Assembly: GCF_042847215.1 (NCBI RefSeq) | Contig: NZ_AP031500.1 | Location: 2,108,001-2,172,000 of the forward strand | Origin: Gilvimarinus japonicus | GTDB taxonomy: Bacteria > Pseudomonadota > Gammaproteobacteria > Pseudomonadales > Cellvibrionaceae | Length of the DNA: 64,000 bases | Direction: 5' to 3' | Shown here: piece after piece, positions 17,960 to 26,620 of the stretch | Position numbering within the stretch: the first letter of the stretch is position 1 | How the letters are laid out: each line of letters begins with the position of its first letter | Notes under the pieces: model-generated | What the model was told of the DNA's origin: nothing | Seen by the model: only the letters and a program-made list of their open reading frames with translations | The model's database searches: none | Translations under genes and position numbers: made by a program

Positions 17960-18736
17960 ATGAGCGAAAGCATTGATATCGTCAACGTCGAGACCGAACT
18001 GCAAGGGCAAAGCCCCTACCGTATTATGCGCTACGCGCTTGAGCAGTTTGAAAATATAGCGATCTCCTTTAGTGGTGCCGAAGATGTGGCCCTGATCGAT
18101 ATGGCAAGCCGTATTCGCCCCGACCTCCAAGTGTTTTGCCTTGATACCGGCCGCTTACACGCCGAAACCTACCAATTTATCGAGACAGTGCGAAAACATT
18201 ACGGCATTGATATTGACGTTATCTCGCCCGATGGCGAGGCAGTGCGCGCGCTGGTAAAAGAAAAAGGTCTGTTTAGTTTTTACCAAGATACGCACAAAGA
18301 ATGCTGCGGTATTCGCAAAATTGCCCCTCTACGCAAGAAATTGTTAGAGGTAGACGCGTGGATTACCGGACAACGTAAAGATCAAAGCCCCGGTACCCGC
18401 GCCGACATCCCGGTCATACAGGATGATTTAGCGTTTGCTCGCCCCGGCGCGAAATTAACCAAGTTTAATCCGCTGGCAAACTGGAGCTCAGAGGAGGTCT
18501 GGAATTATATTCGCATGTACGAGGCGCCCTACAATCCATTGCATGATCGGGGATATATTTCCATCGGCTGTGAACCCTGCACCCGCCCTGTCGGCCCAGG
18601 TCAGCACGAGCGCGAAGGCCGTTGGTGGTGGGAAGAAGCCACCAAAAAAGAGTGCGGCTTGCACGCCAACAACATCTCAGACGGTGATAACAGTGACCTT
18701 AGTCATAATGTCAGCAGCTTAACCGAGAGGCCTTAA
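17960..18736 (+). CDS. cysH: Adenylylsulfate (APS) reductase, iron-sulfur type
   Basis: A 258-residue assimilatory sulfate reductase that reduces adenylylsulfate to sulfite. The N-terminal PP-loop shows SFSGAEDVALID and LDTGRLHAETY. The four [4Fe-4S] cysteines are present as KECCGIRK (115-116) and GCEPC (204, 207), which marks the APS-reducing type rather than the PAPS type of E. coli. The C-terminal catalytic cysteine is in KKECGLH (232). It is followed four bases later by a thioredoxin-like gene, a possible electron donor. Neighbouring sulfur gene msrA is convergent. Cytoplasmic. Confidence 0.95.
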   Translation: MSESIDIVNVETELQGQSPYRIMRYALEQFENIAISFSGAEDVALIDMASRIRPDLQVFCLDTGRLHAETYQFIETVRKHYGIDIDVISPDGEAVRALVKEKGLFSFYQDTHKECCGIRKIAPLRKKLLEVDAWITGQRKDQSPGTRADIPVIQDDLAFARPGAKLTKFNPLANWSSEEVWNYIRMYEAPYNPLHDRGYISIGCEPCTRPVGPGQHEREGRWWWEEATKKECGLHANNISDGDNSDLSHNVSSLTERP

Positions 18737-18740
18737 CTCT

Positions 18741-19013
18741 GTGACGATAACCATGGTCAAAAAAGTACTCGCCGACGGCTCGCCTTGCCGTAAATGTGCT
18801 GACGTCATGGCTAAGCTTGAGCAAAGCGGCCATATCGAGCGTATTGATAAGATTGTGATTGCCGATGAGACCGACCCAAACAGTGAGGGCATGAAGCTAG
18901 CGCGCGAATATAACGTAGACCGCGCGCCGTTTTTTATTGTGCAAGAAGATAACCGCGCCGCAAAAATCTACACGGTCTACTACAAGTTAGTGCTAGAGGT
19001 TCTAGATGCCTAA
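18741..19013 (+). CDS. Small thioredoxin-fold protein with a CxxC motif
   Basis: A 90-residue protein with SPCRKC (Cys16, Cys19) near its start, followed by an alternating pattern and APFFIV near residue 62, where the cis-proline of thioredoxin folds is expected. It is shorter than classical thioredoxin and resembles glutaredoxin/thioredoxin-like proteins found beside cysH in marine gammaproteobacteria. It starts with GTG at 18741, or alternatively ATG at 18753, four or sixteen bases after cysH, so co-transcription is likely. Donating electrons to the APS reductase is a reasonable inference, not shown. Its stop overlaps the msrA stop on the other strand. Confidence 0.75.
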   Translation: MTITMVKKVLADGSPCRKCADVMAKLEQSGHIERIDKIVIADETDPNSEGMKLAREYNVDRAPFFIVQEDNRAAKIYTVYYKLVLEVLDA

Positions 19014-19645
19014 CCGGGGCAACTAACCCCGGTGCCGGCCAAGCCACAATAGCCGTTGGGGTTTTTCGCCAAATACTGTTGGTGATAAGTTTCGGCATAA
19101 TAAAACTCGACACCGACCTTTATTTCTGTGGTGATATCGCCCCGCCCTGCCGCTGTAAGCGCGTCCTGGTAGGCTTGCCGACTTTGCTCTGCAGCGGCGC
19201 GTTGCGCCTCACTGGAAAGGTACAGGCCCGAGCGATACTGAGTGCCACTGTCGTTGCCCTGTCGCATACCCTGAGTGGGGTCGTGAGCCTCCCAGAACAC
19301 TTTAAGCAACGCTTCAAAGCTCACCTTGGCAGGGTCAAACACCACCAGCACAACTTCGTTATGCCCAGTCATGCCGCTGCAAACCTCTTCATAGGTCGGG
19401 TTTGGCGTGTACCCTCCGGCATACCCGACCGCAGTGGTGTAAACGCCGGCCGTTTGCCAAAACAAACGTTCAGCGCCCCAAAAGCAACCAAGTCCGACCA
19501 CCAGTTGTTCATATCCGGCAGGAAACGGCGGTTTGATACTGGTGCCGTTTACCGCGTGTGTCGGCGATACGGTGATAGGTTGGTCACGTCCGGGTAGTGC
19601 ATTTTCAGGTGACGGCATTATCGATTTTTGGCGATTTTGAAACAC
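19010..19645 (-). CDS. msrA: Peptide methionine sulfoxide reductase MsrA
   Basis: A 211-residue repair enzyme reducing methionine-S-sulfoxide in proteins. The catalytic GCFWGAE has its nucleophile at Cys54, and YAGGYTPNPTYEEVCSGMTGHNE, abbreviated here by YAGG and GHNE, follows as in the family. The C-terminal YCGLAGTGVSCPG carries two possible recycling cysteines. The GTG start at 19645 has GGAGG seven bases upstream and is preferred over the internal ATG at 19618. It runs in the same direction as the AcuI-type gene 41 bases upstream and converges with the thioredoxin-like gene with overlapping stop codons. Confidence 0.95.
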   Translation of the reverse strand: MFQNRQKSIMPSPENALPGRDQPITVSPTHAVNGTSIKPPFPAGYEQLVVGLGCFWGAERLFWQTAGVYTTAVGYAGGYTPNPTYEEVCSGMTGHNEVVLVVFDPAKVSFEALLKVFWEAHDPTQGMRQGNDSGTQYRSGLYLSSEAQRAAAEQSRQAYQDALTAAGRGDITTEIKVGVEFYYAETYHQQYLAKNPNGYCGLAGTGVSCPG

Positions 19646-19686
19646 GGCAATCCTCCAAAAGAAATTGTTTTTTAGCTGACGGGTTG

Positions 19687-20682
19687 TTAATCAACACGCA
19701 CGAGGTAGCGCCCACGAGAACGCCCGGCGCGCATACTAGCAAGCACATCGGGAACCTGCTCGAGGGTGATTTCTTCACACATGCTTCTAAGCGATGCAGG
19801 TTTAAGATCGGTCGCGAGATGCAGCCACAACTTACGTTTATAATCGTTGGCTTGCTCGGCCGAATCCACACCCAGCAACGCGACCCCCCGTAAAATAAAC
19901 GGATACACGGTTGCCGCAAAGTCCGCGCCGGAAGCCAAGCCACACGCTGCTACGGCACCCTCGCGCTCGGTCGCTTTAATAATATTAAACAGCGCATCGC
20001 CGCCCAAGGTGTCGATCGCGCAGTCCCACTGGGGTTTTAACAGCGCTTTCTTGTTGGCTTCTAGCCATTCGGCCGATGAAATCACCTCGGTTGCCCCCAG
20101 CGCCCTTAAGCTATCGTGCGCCTGGGTTTTACCGCTCATGGCAATGACTTGAAAGCCAAGCTTTGCCGCCATCGCGGTGGCAAGCGAGCCAACCCCACCC
20201 GATGCCCCACTAACCAGCAAGCGGGTATCGCTAATGGCTTTATGCTGCAGGCGCGCCAGCTTATCGAGACACATGGCGGCGGTGAGCCCCGCGGTACCAA
20301 AGATCATTGCCTCAGGTAAATCTAACTGCGGTGGGCACGGACACACCCACTGCAGCGGCACGCGGCAATACTGAGCCAGGCCGCCGGGGGTATTCATGCC
20401 AAAATCGTAACCGCTGATAAGCACCCGGTCGCCCGGCCGATACTGATTGGTACTGTCTGAGACGACTTCTCCGGCGGCGTCAATGCCGGGCGTATGAGGA
20501 AAGTTACGGCTAACGCCCGGCTTGCCGATGGCACCCAGCGCGTCTTTGTAGTTTAAATCGCTGTAATGCACACGAACCAGAATATCGCCATCTGGCAACG
20601 TGCTTGCAGGAACTGACTCAACGGCGACACTAAAGTCGTTATCGTCGCCACGATGAATTCTAAGGGCACGGTAATCTTGCAT
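19687..20682 (-). CDS. acuI: AcuI/YhdH-family NADPH-dependent quinone/acrylyl-CoA reductase
   Basis: A 331-residue zinc-independent medium-chain dehydrogenase. Family marks are SDLNYKDALGAIG near 42, FPHTPGIDAAG near 61, GTAGLTAAMCLDKL near 130 and the NADPH-binding SGASGGVGSLA near 160. AcuI/YhdH enzymes reduce acryloyl-CoA to propionyl-CoA, a step in DMSP and 3-hydroxypropionate use in marine bacteria. The neighbours give no DMSP context, so detoxification of acryloyl-CoA is the safer inference. The start follows GAGAGA. It probably shares a transcript with msrA downstream. Confidence 0.88.
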   Translation of the reverse strand: MQDYRALRIHRGDDNDFSVAVESVPASTLPDGDILVRVHYSDLNYKDALGAIGKPGVSRNFPHTPGIDAAGEVVSDSTNQYRPGDRVLISGYDFGMNTPGGLAQYCRVPLQWVCPCPPQLDLPEAMIFGTAGLTAAMCLDKLARLQHKAISDTRLLVSGASGGVGSLATAMAAKLGFQVIAMSGKTQAHDSLRALGATEVISSAEWLEANKKALLKPQWDCAIDTLGGDALFNIIKATEREGAVAACGLASGADFAATVYPFILRGVALLGVDSAEQANDYKRKLWLHLATDLKPASLRSMCEEITLEQVPDVLASMRAGRSRGRYLVRVD

Positions 20683-20797
20683 AGCGGTTCTCTCTCGCGA
20701 TTAAGGTCCATCGTTAAGCCGCCGCCAGCACTAAGTTTTGTGCCTCATGCCCAAAGCTCTTACTTGACCCAGGGTAAGGGTCAAGTAAAGCGTTAGC

Positions 20798-21868
20798 TTA
20801 AAACCAACGCTTTGGTTGCATACGGGTAATCCAACGACTAAACAAACGGTCTACTGAGCTCTCGGCAGCTATGCCGAGACGTTCGGGTAATGACTTTTTG
20901 TGGGTAAACTCTACGGCAAAAATATCGGTGTCGGGGTATTGGGACCACAAATAGCCATCACTGGTTTGAATGTGATCAATCAGCTGCATCTCTAGCGCCT
21001 TAGAACCATACCAGATTTCACCGGTGGCTACTTTATCGACATCGACAGCGGGCCGATGTTCACCAACAAACGCCTTAAATAGCACATGGGTTTGCTCTAA
21101 GTCGTCAGTAAACTTTTCACGCCCCTTCTCAGTGTTTTCACCAAACATGGTTACCGTGCGTTTGTATTCGCCGGCGGTAAACATCTCGTAATCAATATCG
21201 TTCTTTTTTAGCAGACGGTGGAAGTTAGGCAGCTGCGCGACCACACCTATCGAGCCAAGTACGGCAAATGGCGCTGCGACAATTTTGTCGGCCACACAAG
21301 CCATCATATAGCCACCGCTGGCCGCGACTTTGTCGACACAAACCGTTAACGGTATGTTGCGCTCAGTAATACGCGTCAGCTGGCTCGCTGCCAGACCGTA
21401 ACTGTGCACCATGCCCCCACCACTTTCGAGCTTTACCACAACTTCATCGCGCTCGGTTGCGACACCTAAGATCGCGGTAATTTCCTCGCGTAAACTGCCA
21501 TTGGCCGACGCTTTAATATCGCCATCAAAATTTAAAACAAACAAGCGTTTTGGTGTGTTGGCCGCCTCTTCGATCGCTTTGCTGTCGGCGTTTTTTTGTT
21601 CTCGCTTTTTGTCTTTTTGCAGTAATTTTTCTTTTTTCTTTTTAAGTTTTTGCTCTAACTTAATAGCCGCCGAATCAAGTACCTCAGCTTTAATAATGTC
21701 AGAGTACTCATCGTAAGTGTCATTGAGCTTAGTAACTTCAATGTGGCCTTTATCTGAGCCTCGGCCGCGCTGCTTGCTGCTCACAATAAGCGCTAAAACA
21801 ATAGCAAAAGCCACCACAATGGTGACGGCTTTTGCTAAAAACATTCCGTAATCTGCTAAAAATTCCAA
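20798..21868 (-). CDS. sohB: SohB inner-membrane serine protease
   Basis: A peptidase S49 family protein of about 356 residues. It has an N-terminal membrane helix (about residues 8-30), a highly charged lysine/glutamate-rich linker (about 60-100) likely to form a coiled coil, and the protease domain with the serine in VAASGGYMMA and downstream GSIGV. SohB suppresses loss of DegP in E. coli. The frame runs to a TTG at 21889, but a TTG at 21868 is preferred: GGGGAG lies seven bases upstream and the protein then starts MEFLADYGMFLAK, as E. coli SohB does. It follows the membrane-protein gene on the same strand. Confidence 0.9.
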   Translation of the reverse strand: MEFLADYGMFLAKAVTIVVAFAIVLALIVSSKQRGRGSDKGHIEVTKLNDTYDEYSDIIKAEVLDSAAIKLEQKLKKKKEKLLQKDKKREQKNADSKAIEEAANTPKRLFVLNFDGDIKASANGSLREEITAILGVATERDEVVVKLESGGGMVHSYGLAASQLTRITERNIPLTVCVDKVAASGGYMMACVADKIVAAPFAVLGSIGVVAQLPNFHRLLKKNDIDYEMFTAGEYKRTVTMFGENTEKGREKFTDDLEQTHVLFKAFVGEHRPAVDVDKVATGEIWYGSKALEMQLIDHIQTSDGYLWSQYPDTDIFAVEFTHKKSLPERLGIAAESSVDRLFSRWITRMQPKRWF

Positions 21869-21925
21869 AAACTTTACTCCCCAAATCAATCGTGTTTGTC
21901 TTTCTCAGTGTTATTAACCTACGCG

Positions 21926-22579
21926 TTAGCGCCAAGTGCCCACAGCCTCGCGCGCGGAGTCATTCATGGGGCGCGTAACCAGGCCGGTGCCCGATAAACT
22001 CACCTCAAATAAAGCGCCATCTGCCATGGGCAAATAAGTAGCACTGCCGTACACCGCATCGACAATAGGCAAGGCATCTCTGCCTTCGCGCAACCAGCGC
22101 CATACGTCGACGCCATAACGGCTTTCGTGAAACGAGTATACGGTTCGGTCGGCGTTGCGCTCTTGCTCTAATGAGTAGTAGCGGCCACTGAGACGATCAA
22201 GCCGATACCCCGGTTTGACGCCCCAATTAGCGACAATACCAGTCCACTTAATGATGCGCGCGTCTAGCTGCCATTGATCGCCGGCAATTTGGTACTTTTG
22301 CTCATTGCCTTCTTCGTCGGCAACGGTCACATTGAACAGCGCATCTTTAACCTTTTCGAAACTTAAAGTGGCCACCATATGCTCTTTTTGTATTTGCCGA
22401 TAACTAAAAATATCCAAAGCGACAAAAGCAAACAAAACCGCCAGCCCTAGCAGTGCTAAGCCAAACATGCCGCGCAACCAGCCAAGCACCCATGAGTCCT
22501 TAAACAGCAATTTGGCCGCCGAATAGGCCACGAGCAGGCAGCACAGCGCCGCCGCAACCGCAATTACGCTATAAACCAT
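21926..22579 (-). CDS. Conserved membrane protein of unknown function
   Basis: A 217-residue protein with two N-terminal membrane helices (about residues 2-24 and 35-57) and a periplasmic-looking domain of about 150 residues rich in beta-type pattern and aromatic residues (WQLDARIIKW, RYYSLEQER, YGVDVWRW). Related proteins next to nudC in pseudomonads are sometimes labelled multidrug transporter, but two helices cannot make a transporter and I see no motif for one. It lies between nudC and sohB on the same strand, with short gaps, so the three may be one transcript. Function unknown. Confidence 0.7.
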   Translation of the reverse strand: MVYSVIAVAAALCCLLVAYSAAKLLFKDSWVLGWLRGMFGLALLGLAVLFAFVALDIFSYRQIQKEHMVATLSFEKVKDALFNVTVADEEGNEQKYQIAGDQWQLDARIIKWTGIVANWGVKPGYRLDRLSGRYYSLEQERNADRTVYSFHESRYGVDVWRWLREGRDALPIVDAVYGSATYLPMADGALFEVSLSGTGLVTRPMNDSAREAVGTWR

Positions 22580-22606
22580 AGTGACTGGCCTCCTTTAGCC
22601 AATACG

Positions 22607-23422
22607 CTAGCGGGCTTTATCATCCGCTGACATCTCACAGCGTTGTACAAAACCATCGATGAGTTGACGTGCTATCGTCCCGACGGGCGGCACCTTGGGC
22701 AAATCACGATAGTGATACCAGTGCGCCTCTTTAATTTCATCCGGCTGCGGCACAATACTACCGCTATCGTAGTGGGCGTAAAAACCCAGCATTAATTGTG
22801 CGGGAAACGGCCAGCTCTGACTGTTCATATAGGTGAGCTGAGTGACGTTTAAGCCAACCTCCTCCTGCACTTCTCTGACGACGGTTTGTTCGATTCTCTC
22901 GCCCGCCTCAACAAACCCTGCCAGTGCGGTATAGGTGCCGGTACGCGAACGCTGGTGCTGAGCCAACAGGCAGTATTCACCCTTGGTGACCAAGACAATG
23001 ATACAGGGAGTTTGGGCCGGGTAATAACGAATATGGCAAACCGCGCAAATACGTACGAGCTCGCCTTTGGCCAGTAGCTCTGACTGCGGCGCGGGCAGCT
23101 CGGCACCGCAACAAGAACAAAACCGATGACGTTGCCACCAGTGTCCAACCTGTAGCGCCCGACTCGCCCAAAACAGAGCGCCGGAGTCAAGCTCATCAAG
23201 CAGCTCCCGGAGGCTGATCCAGTGCTCTTTCGCTAACCATTCTGGTGCATCTGAAAGTGCAATCCAGTGCTTTGCCGCGCTGTCGGTTTCGGGCAAATCG
23301 ATCCGAAAGCACGCACTAGTGCCGCCAGGCTTTACCTGACTAGGCCGGCCCGCGGGCAGCCATAGCTGGCCGCCGCTAACCGGCCAGTAGTAATCAGTGG
23401 CAGCAGCGCTATTCAGGCTCAC
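22607..23422 (-). CDS. nudC: NAD-capped RNA hydrolase / NADH pyrophosphatase
   Basis: A 271-residue Nudix enzyme that splits NADH and removes NAD caps from RNA. The central zinc ribbon has Cys102, Cys105, Cys126 and Cys129. The Nudix box (GFVEAGE...REVQEEVG, residues 169-190) is complete, and the NudC-specific motif SQSWPFPAQLM follows about 15 residues later, with Ser in place of the usual Pro at its third position. The start is GTG with a weak ribosome site, 16 bases after the fimL stop, suggesting coupling with fimL. This fimL-nudC arrangement matches Pseudomonas. Confidence 0.93.
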   Translation of the reverse strand: MSLNSAAATDYYWPVSGGQLWLPAGRPSQVKPGGTSACFRIDLPETDSAAKHWIALSDAPEWLAKEHWISLRELLDELDSGALFWASRALQVGHWWQRHRFCSCCGAELPAPQSELLAKGELVRICAVCHIRYYPAQTPCIIVLVTKGEYCLLAQHQRSRTGTYTALAGFVEAGERIEQTVVREVQEEVGLNVTQLTYMNSQSWPFPAQLMLGFYAHYDSGSIVPQPDEIKEAHWYHYRDLPKVPPVGTIARQLIDGFVQRCEMSADDKAR

Positions 23423-23438
23423 AACTATCGCGGCCCTC

Positions 23439-25154
23439 TCATGGGGCGACGGGGTAGCCTAGCGCTTGTAAGCTTTCTTCGGCGATTTGCAACACACTGG
23501 TATCGGCACCCTTCTCCGATTTAATCGCGTCCAAGTAGTACTCAAGGCTAATCACGGCATCGGCAAAGGTTTCTAGCAAATGCTGCACTGCGGGCAACTG
23601 CTCGCCGCCCAGCAGTGCCTCGTTGACAAACGCCTCGCACGCGGCGACCACTTTAGCGGCGCGAGGCAGCGCCAACACTAACATTCCACCGCGCACGGTA
23701 GAGAGTGTTGAAGAGACGTTTTTGATGTGGCCTATGTCGTAGTTAGACTCTGAATAGCTATTAAGCGCACGCTTGATCATCGCCAGACCCGACTCGGCCT
23801 CCTCGATCACCAGCGTTTCGGCCTCGTGAATTTGGCTGTTCGACAAAACCTCTTCGCGGGATAACGCATTGAGCGCTGCCAGCTTTTCTTCTGACAGGTT
23901 CATTCGCGCCAAGCCACTTACGGTGCTTTCGATATACAGTAGTGTGTCGGCAACACCGAGCAGGTCATCGGGGCTGGCCTCGATAGTTTCATTTTGCCAG
24001 CCGGATATTTTTTCAATTTCTGTACGTAACGAGTTGCTGGGGGCCACCAGACCGACCACCGATAGTATTTCGGCAATCTTTTTTAACGTTTCGGGTAACT
24101 CGGGGGTCTCTTTAAGCATCTCGATACCGCCCTGAGCGGCGCGCTCTAAGATGTTTTTACTTGCGCGTAACTCCTCCTGGAGCACGGCAGTCATGGAGGT
24201 TACCGTGGTAGCACTGGGTCCTTTTAGGTATTCCTGTTCTCGTAGCAGCTCTACCTCACTATACGCCAGCCGACTGACGTTATAGGCTTTTAAAATCGCA
24301 TCTGTTTTAGAGCTGTCGCGATGCGCCAGCGCCACCAAATAAACCAACTCTTTTAACAGCGCTGGGGCAGCAGCGCGATCTAGCACCGCATCGCCTTCAA
24401 ACTGCACCCGCTTGAACTCGCGGTCGATGGCGCCTAGCAGCATCTTGCGTGACTTATTAAGCTGCAGTTTACCTTCGGCAATGGCGCCAATCATCTCGGC
24501 GCCCACCCACCACAGTTGGGCCATGGGGCGACCAGCTGTGACGCTATCGAGGCGCTCTAAGGCGCGCACCATCATCCCCAGAGAAGGCTTTACTTGCTTG
24601 CCTTGTAACACACTAAGCATGGCCACCTGATACATATGGCGGATGCGGCGGACAAAGTGGCGAAAGTCTTCGGGGATATCGGCGGCGGGCTGCTCGGGTC
24701 GCTGGCAGTGCTCTAAATCGACTTGAAAATAGTAGCTCATGGGCAGCAGCGGCTCGCGCCGTGCCGCGCGCAAGTCGTTAATATGGGGAATCAAGAGTAC
24801 CGCCATACTGCGGCCTGTCTGGGTGCAGTACTCTAAATAACGCGGCAGGATAAAAAACACCGAGGTGATGCGTTCAAGTTTTTCGTGAGTTGCGGCGCCA
24901 TCGCCCAAGGGGATATCGGTAATATGTTCAACCAGCTCGCTCGCCAGGGTGTCAACGCCCCTCAGCTGAAGTAGATTTAAAGTGCCGCGAATTTGTTTAA
25001 TGTCATCAATGCAGTTTTGCAGCAACTCACCATCGTTAGGGTCGCTGGCAAAGCGCTCAAGCCGATTGGCCGCCGACTCAATAGTCGCCACCAGCTCATT
25101 TTGCACTAGCTTTAAAGAGGAGGGGTTAAAACGCTCAGCGGTGTCTGTAGTCAC
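23439..25154 (-). CDS. fimL: FimL-like type IV pilus/twitching regulator
   Basis: About 571 residues, almost all helical, without membrane segments. It resembles the N-terminal part of the ChpA chemotaxis kinase and FimL of Pseudomonas, which lacks a phosphorylatable histidine and controls cyclic AMP levels and twitching by linking the Chp system to type IV pili. I see Hpt-like helical bundles but no clear HxxKG phosphotransfer motif. The frame opens at 25229; the GTG at 25154 with AGGA upstream gives the FimL-like N-terminus SLKLVQNELVATIESA and is preferred. Position directly before nudC supports the assignment. No other chemotaxis or pilus gene is near. Confidence 0.8.
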   Translation of the reverse strand: MTTDTAERFNPSSLKLVQNELVATIESAANRLERFASDPNDGELLQNCIDDIKQIRGTLNLLQLRGVDTLASELVEHITDIPLGDGAATHEKLERITSVFFILPRYLEYCTQTGRSMAVLLIPHINDLRAARREPLLPMSYYFQVDLEHCQRPEQPAADIPEDFRHFVRRIRHMYQVAMLSVLQGKQVKPSLGMMVRALERLDSVTAGRPMAQLWWVGAEMIGAIAEGKLQLNKSRKMLLGAIDREFKRVQFEGDAVLDRAAAPALLKELVYLVALAHRDSSKTDAILKAYNVSRLAYSEVELLREQEYLKGPSATTVTSMTAVLQEELRASKNILERAAQGGIEMLKETPELPETLKKIAEILSVVGLVAPSNSLRTEIEKISGWQNETIEASPDDLLGVADTLLYIESTVSGLARMNLSEEKLAALNALSREEVLSNSQIHEAETLVIEEAESGLAMIKRALNSYSESNYDIGHIKNVSSTLSTVRGGMLVLALPRAAKVVAACEAFVNEALLGGEQLPAVQHLLETFADAVISLEYYLDAIKSEKGADTSVLQIAEESLQALGYPVAP

Positions 25155-25348
25155 TGTTATTTTCCTGCTGGTATGGGTCGATCCGAACACTCCGGCGCGG
25201 ATAGCTCTTTTTGTGTACAACCAATGCATTAATGCTGTAAAGATAGAATCTACATTAACTTATTACAAAACTCTAAGGCAATCCAATTAAGTACTCAACC
25301 TTTGCGAGCAGATGCCAAAGCTGTCGCATTTATGGGCGCATTGACCGC

Positions 25349-26125
25349 TTAATCGTTACCCGGGGCGACCTCACCCAGAGCTTCGCCCGTCGATAACCAC
25401 AAACACTGACCATCACTGGCGCTATTAATGGCGGCGAGCTTCTCTTGATGCCGCACCAGCTCTTGCTCGTCAGCGCGCAGCACTGGCAACGGCCGACGAC
25501 CACTGTCTAAACGTTTAATCTCGGAGCCTGACGCCTCTTCCCCGCCGTCACTGCCATCGCCACCACCCAGCATAAGCGCCGTTTGGCCACCAGTCATAAG
25601 TAAATAAACGTCGGCAAGGATCTCGGCATCCAGCAAAGCGCCGTGCAGCTCGCGCTGTGAGTTGTCGACCCCATAGCGCTTACACAACGCATCCAGGCTG
25701 TTTTTCTGACCGGGATGCTTGCCGCGCGCCAGCATCAGCGAGTCGACGATGCTGTTGTTTAAGGCAATAGTGTTGTGGCGCGCGTCCATACGGCGCAGCT
25801 CGGCATCGATAAAGCCAATATCAAAGGGCGCATTGTGAATAACCAGTTCAGCGCCGGCGATAAACGCTAAAAAATCCTCGCGTATTTGCGCAAATACCGG
25901 CTTGTCAGCCAGCATCTCGTTGCTGATACCATGCACCTCCATCGCCCCTGCGTCGATCTCACGCTCAGGATTGATGTACTGATGATAGTGTTTTCCCGTC
26001 AGTTTGCGGTTGACGACCTCGACACAACCGATCTCGATAATACGGTGCCCTTGCGTGGCCTCAAGGCCTGTCGTCTCGGTATCGAGTACGATTTGGCGGG
26101 TGACGGTATTGTCTGATGTGCTCAT
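25349..26125 (-). CDS. dnaQ: DNA polymerase III epsilon subunit (proofreading exonuclease)
   Basis: A 258-residue DEDDh 3'-5' exonuclease. Exo I is VLDTETTGL (Asp15, Glu17), Exo II is HNAPFDIGFID, and Exo III is HGALLDAEILADVY with the catalytic histidine. The C-terminal tail beyond about 190 is flexible and Gly/Asp-rich before a conserved segment that would bind the alpha subunit. Length fits DnaQ. It follows fimL on the minus strand after a 190-base gap and is 43 bases upstream of rnhA, in the same direction, unlike E. coli where dnaQ and rnhA are divergent. Confidence 0.96.
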   Translation of the reverse strand: MSTSDNTVTRQIVLDTETTGLEATQGHRIIEIGCVEVVNRKLTGKHYHQYINPEREIDAGAMEVHGISNEMLADKPVFAQIREDFLAFIAGAELVIHNAPFDIGFIDAELRRMDARHNTIALNNSIVDSLMLARGKHPGQKNSLDALCKRYGVDNSQRELHGALLDAEILADVYLLMTGGQTALMLGGGDGSDGGEEASGSEIKRLDSGRRPLPVLRADEQELVRHQEKLAAINSASDGQCLWLSTGEALGEVAPGND

Positions 26126-26168
26126 AATAACCTGCTAAAAATAAAGGGGATTTACCGCCGCGGCGCCA

Positions 26169-26603
26169 TTAGCGCAACTCGTCAATACCGCGATTGGCCA
26201 GCTGATCCGCGCGCTCGTTCTCGGCGTGACCGCTATGGCCTTTTACCCAGCGCCAATCTATTTTGTGGCGATTACTTTGTTCATCCAGAGCCTGCCATAA
26301 ATCGACGTTTTTTACCGGTTGCTTAGAGGCGGTGCGCCACCCTTTGCGCTTCCAGCCTGCGAGCCACTCGGTAATGCCTTTGCGCACATATTGCGAGTCG
26401 GTTGTTAACACTACCTCACAGGCCTCTGTAAGTGCCTTGAGGCCTTCAATGGCCGCCGTCAGCTCCATACGATTATTGGTGGTGTCACGTTCGCCACCAC
26501 ACAACTCTTTCTCTTGTCCTTCAAAGCGCAACAATGCCCCCCAGCCCCCTGGCCCGGGGTTTCCACGACAGGCGCCATCTGTATATATTTCTATTTTTTT
26601 CAA
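26169..26603 (-). CDS. rnhA: Ribonuclease HI
   Basis: A 144-residue enzyme that degrades RNA in RNA-DNA hybrids. The acidic active-site residues are visible: Asp9 in YTDGACRGNPG, Glu47 in NNRMELTAA, Asp69 in TTDSQYV and the aspartate in NERADQLAN near 133, plus the conserved KGHSGHAENE loop. Length is typical of bacterial RNase HI. It lies between the YafS-like methyltransferase gene (17 bases) and dnaQ, all on the minus strand, so the three are likely co-transcribed. Confidence 0.97.
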   Translation of the reverse strand: MKKIEIYTDGACRGNPGPGGWGALLRFEGQEKELCGGERDTTNNRMELTAAIEGLKALTEACEVVLTTDSQYVRKGITEWLAGWKRKGWRTASKQPVKNVDLWQALDEQSNRHKIDWRWVKGHSGHAENERADQLANRGIDELR

Positions 26604-26620
26604 TTAGTTACCATTACTTG

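Noticed and set aside
19079..19597. 172-residue open frame antisense to msrA
   Set aside because: Opposite a clear MsrA with its catalytic motif. Treated as a shadow frame.
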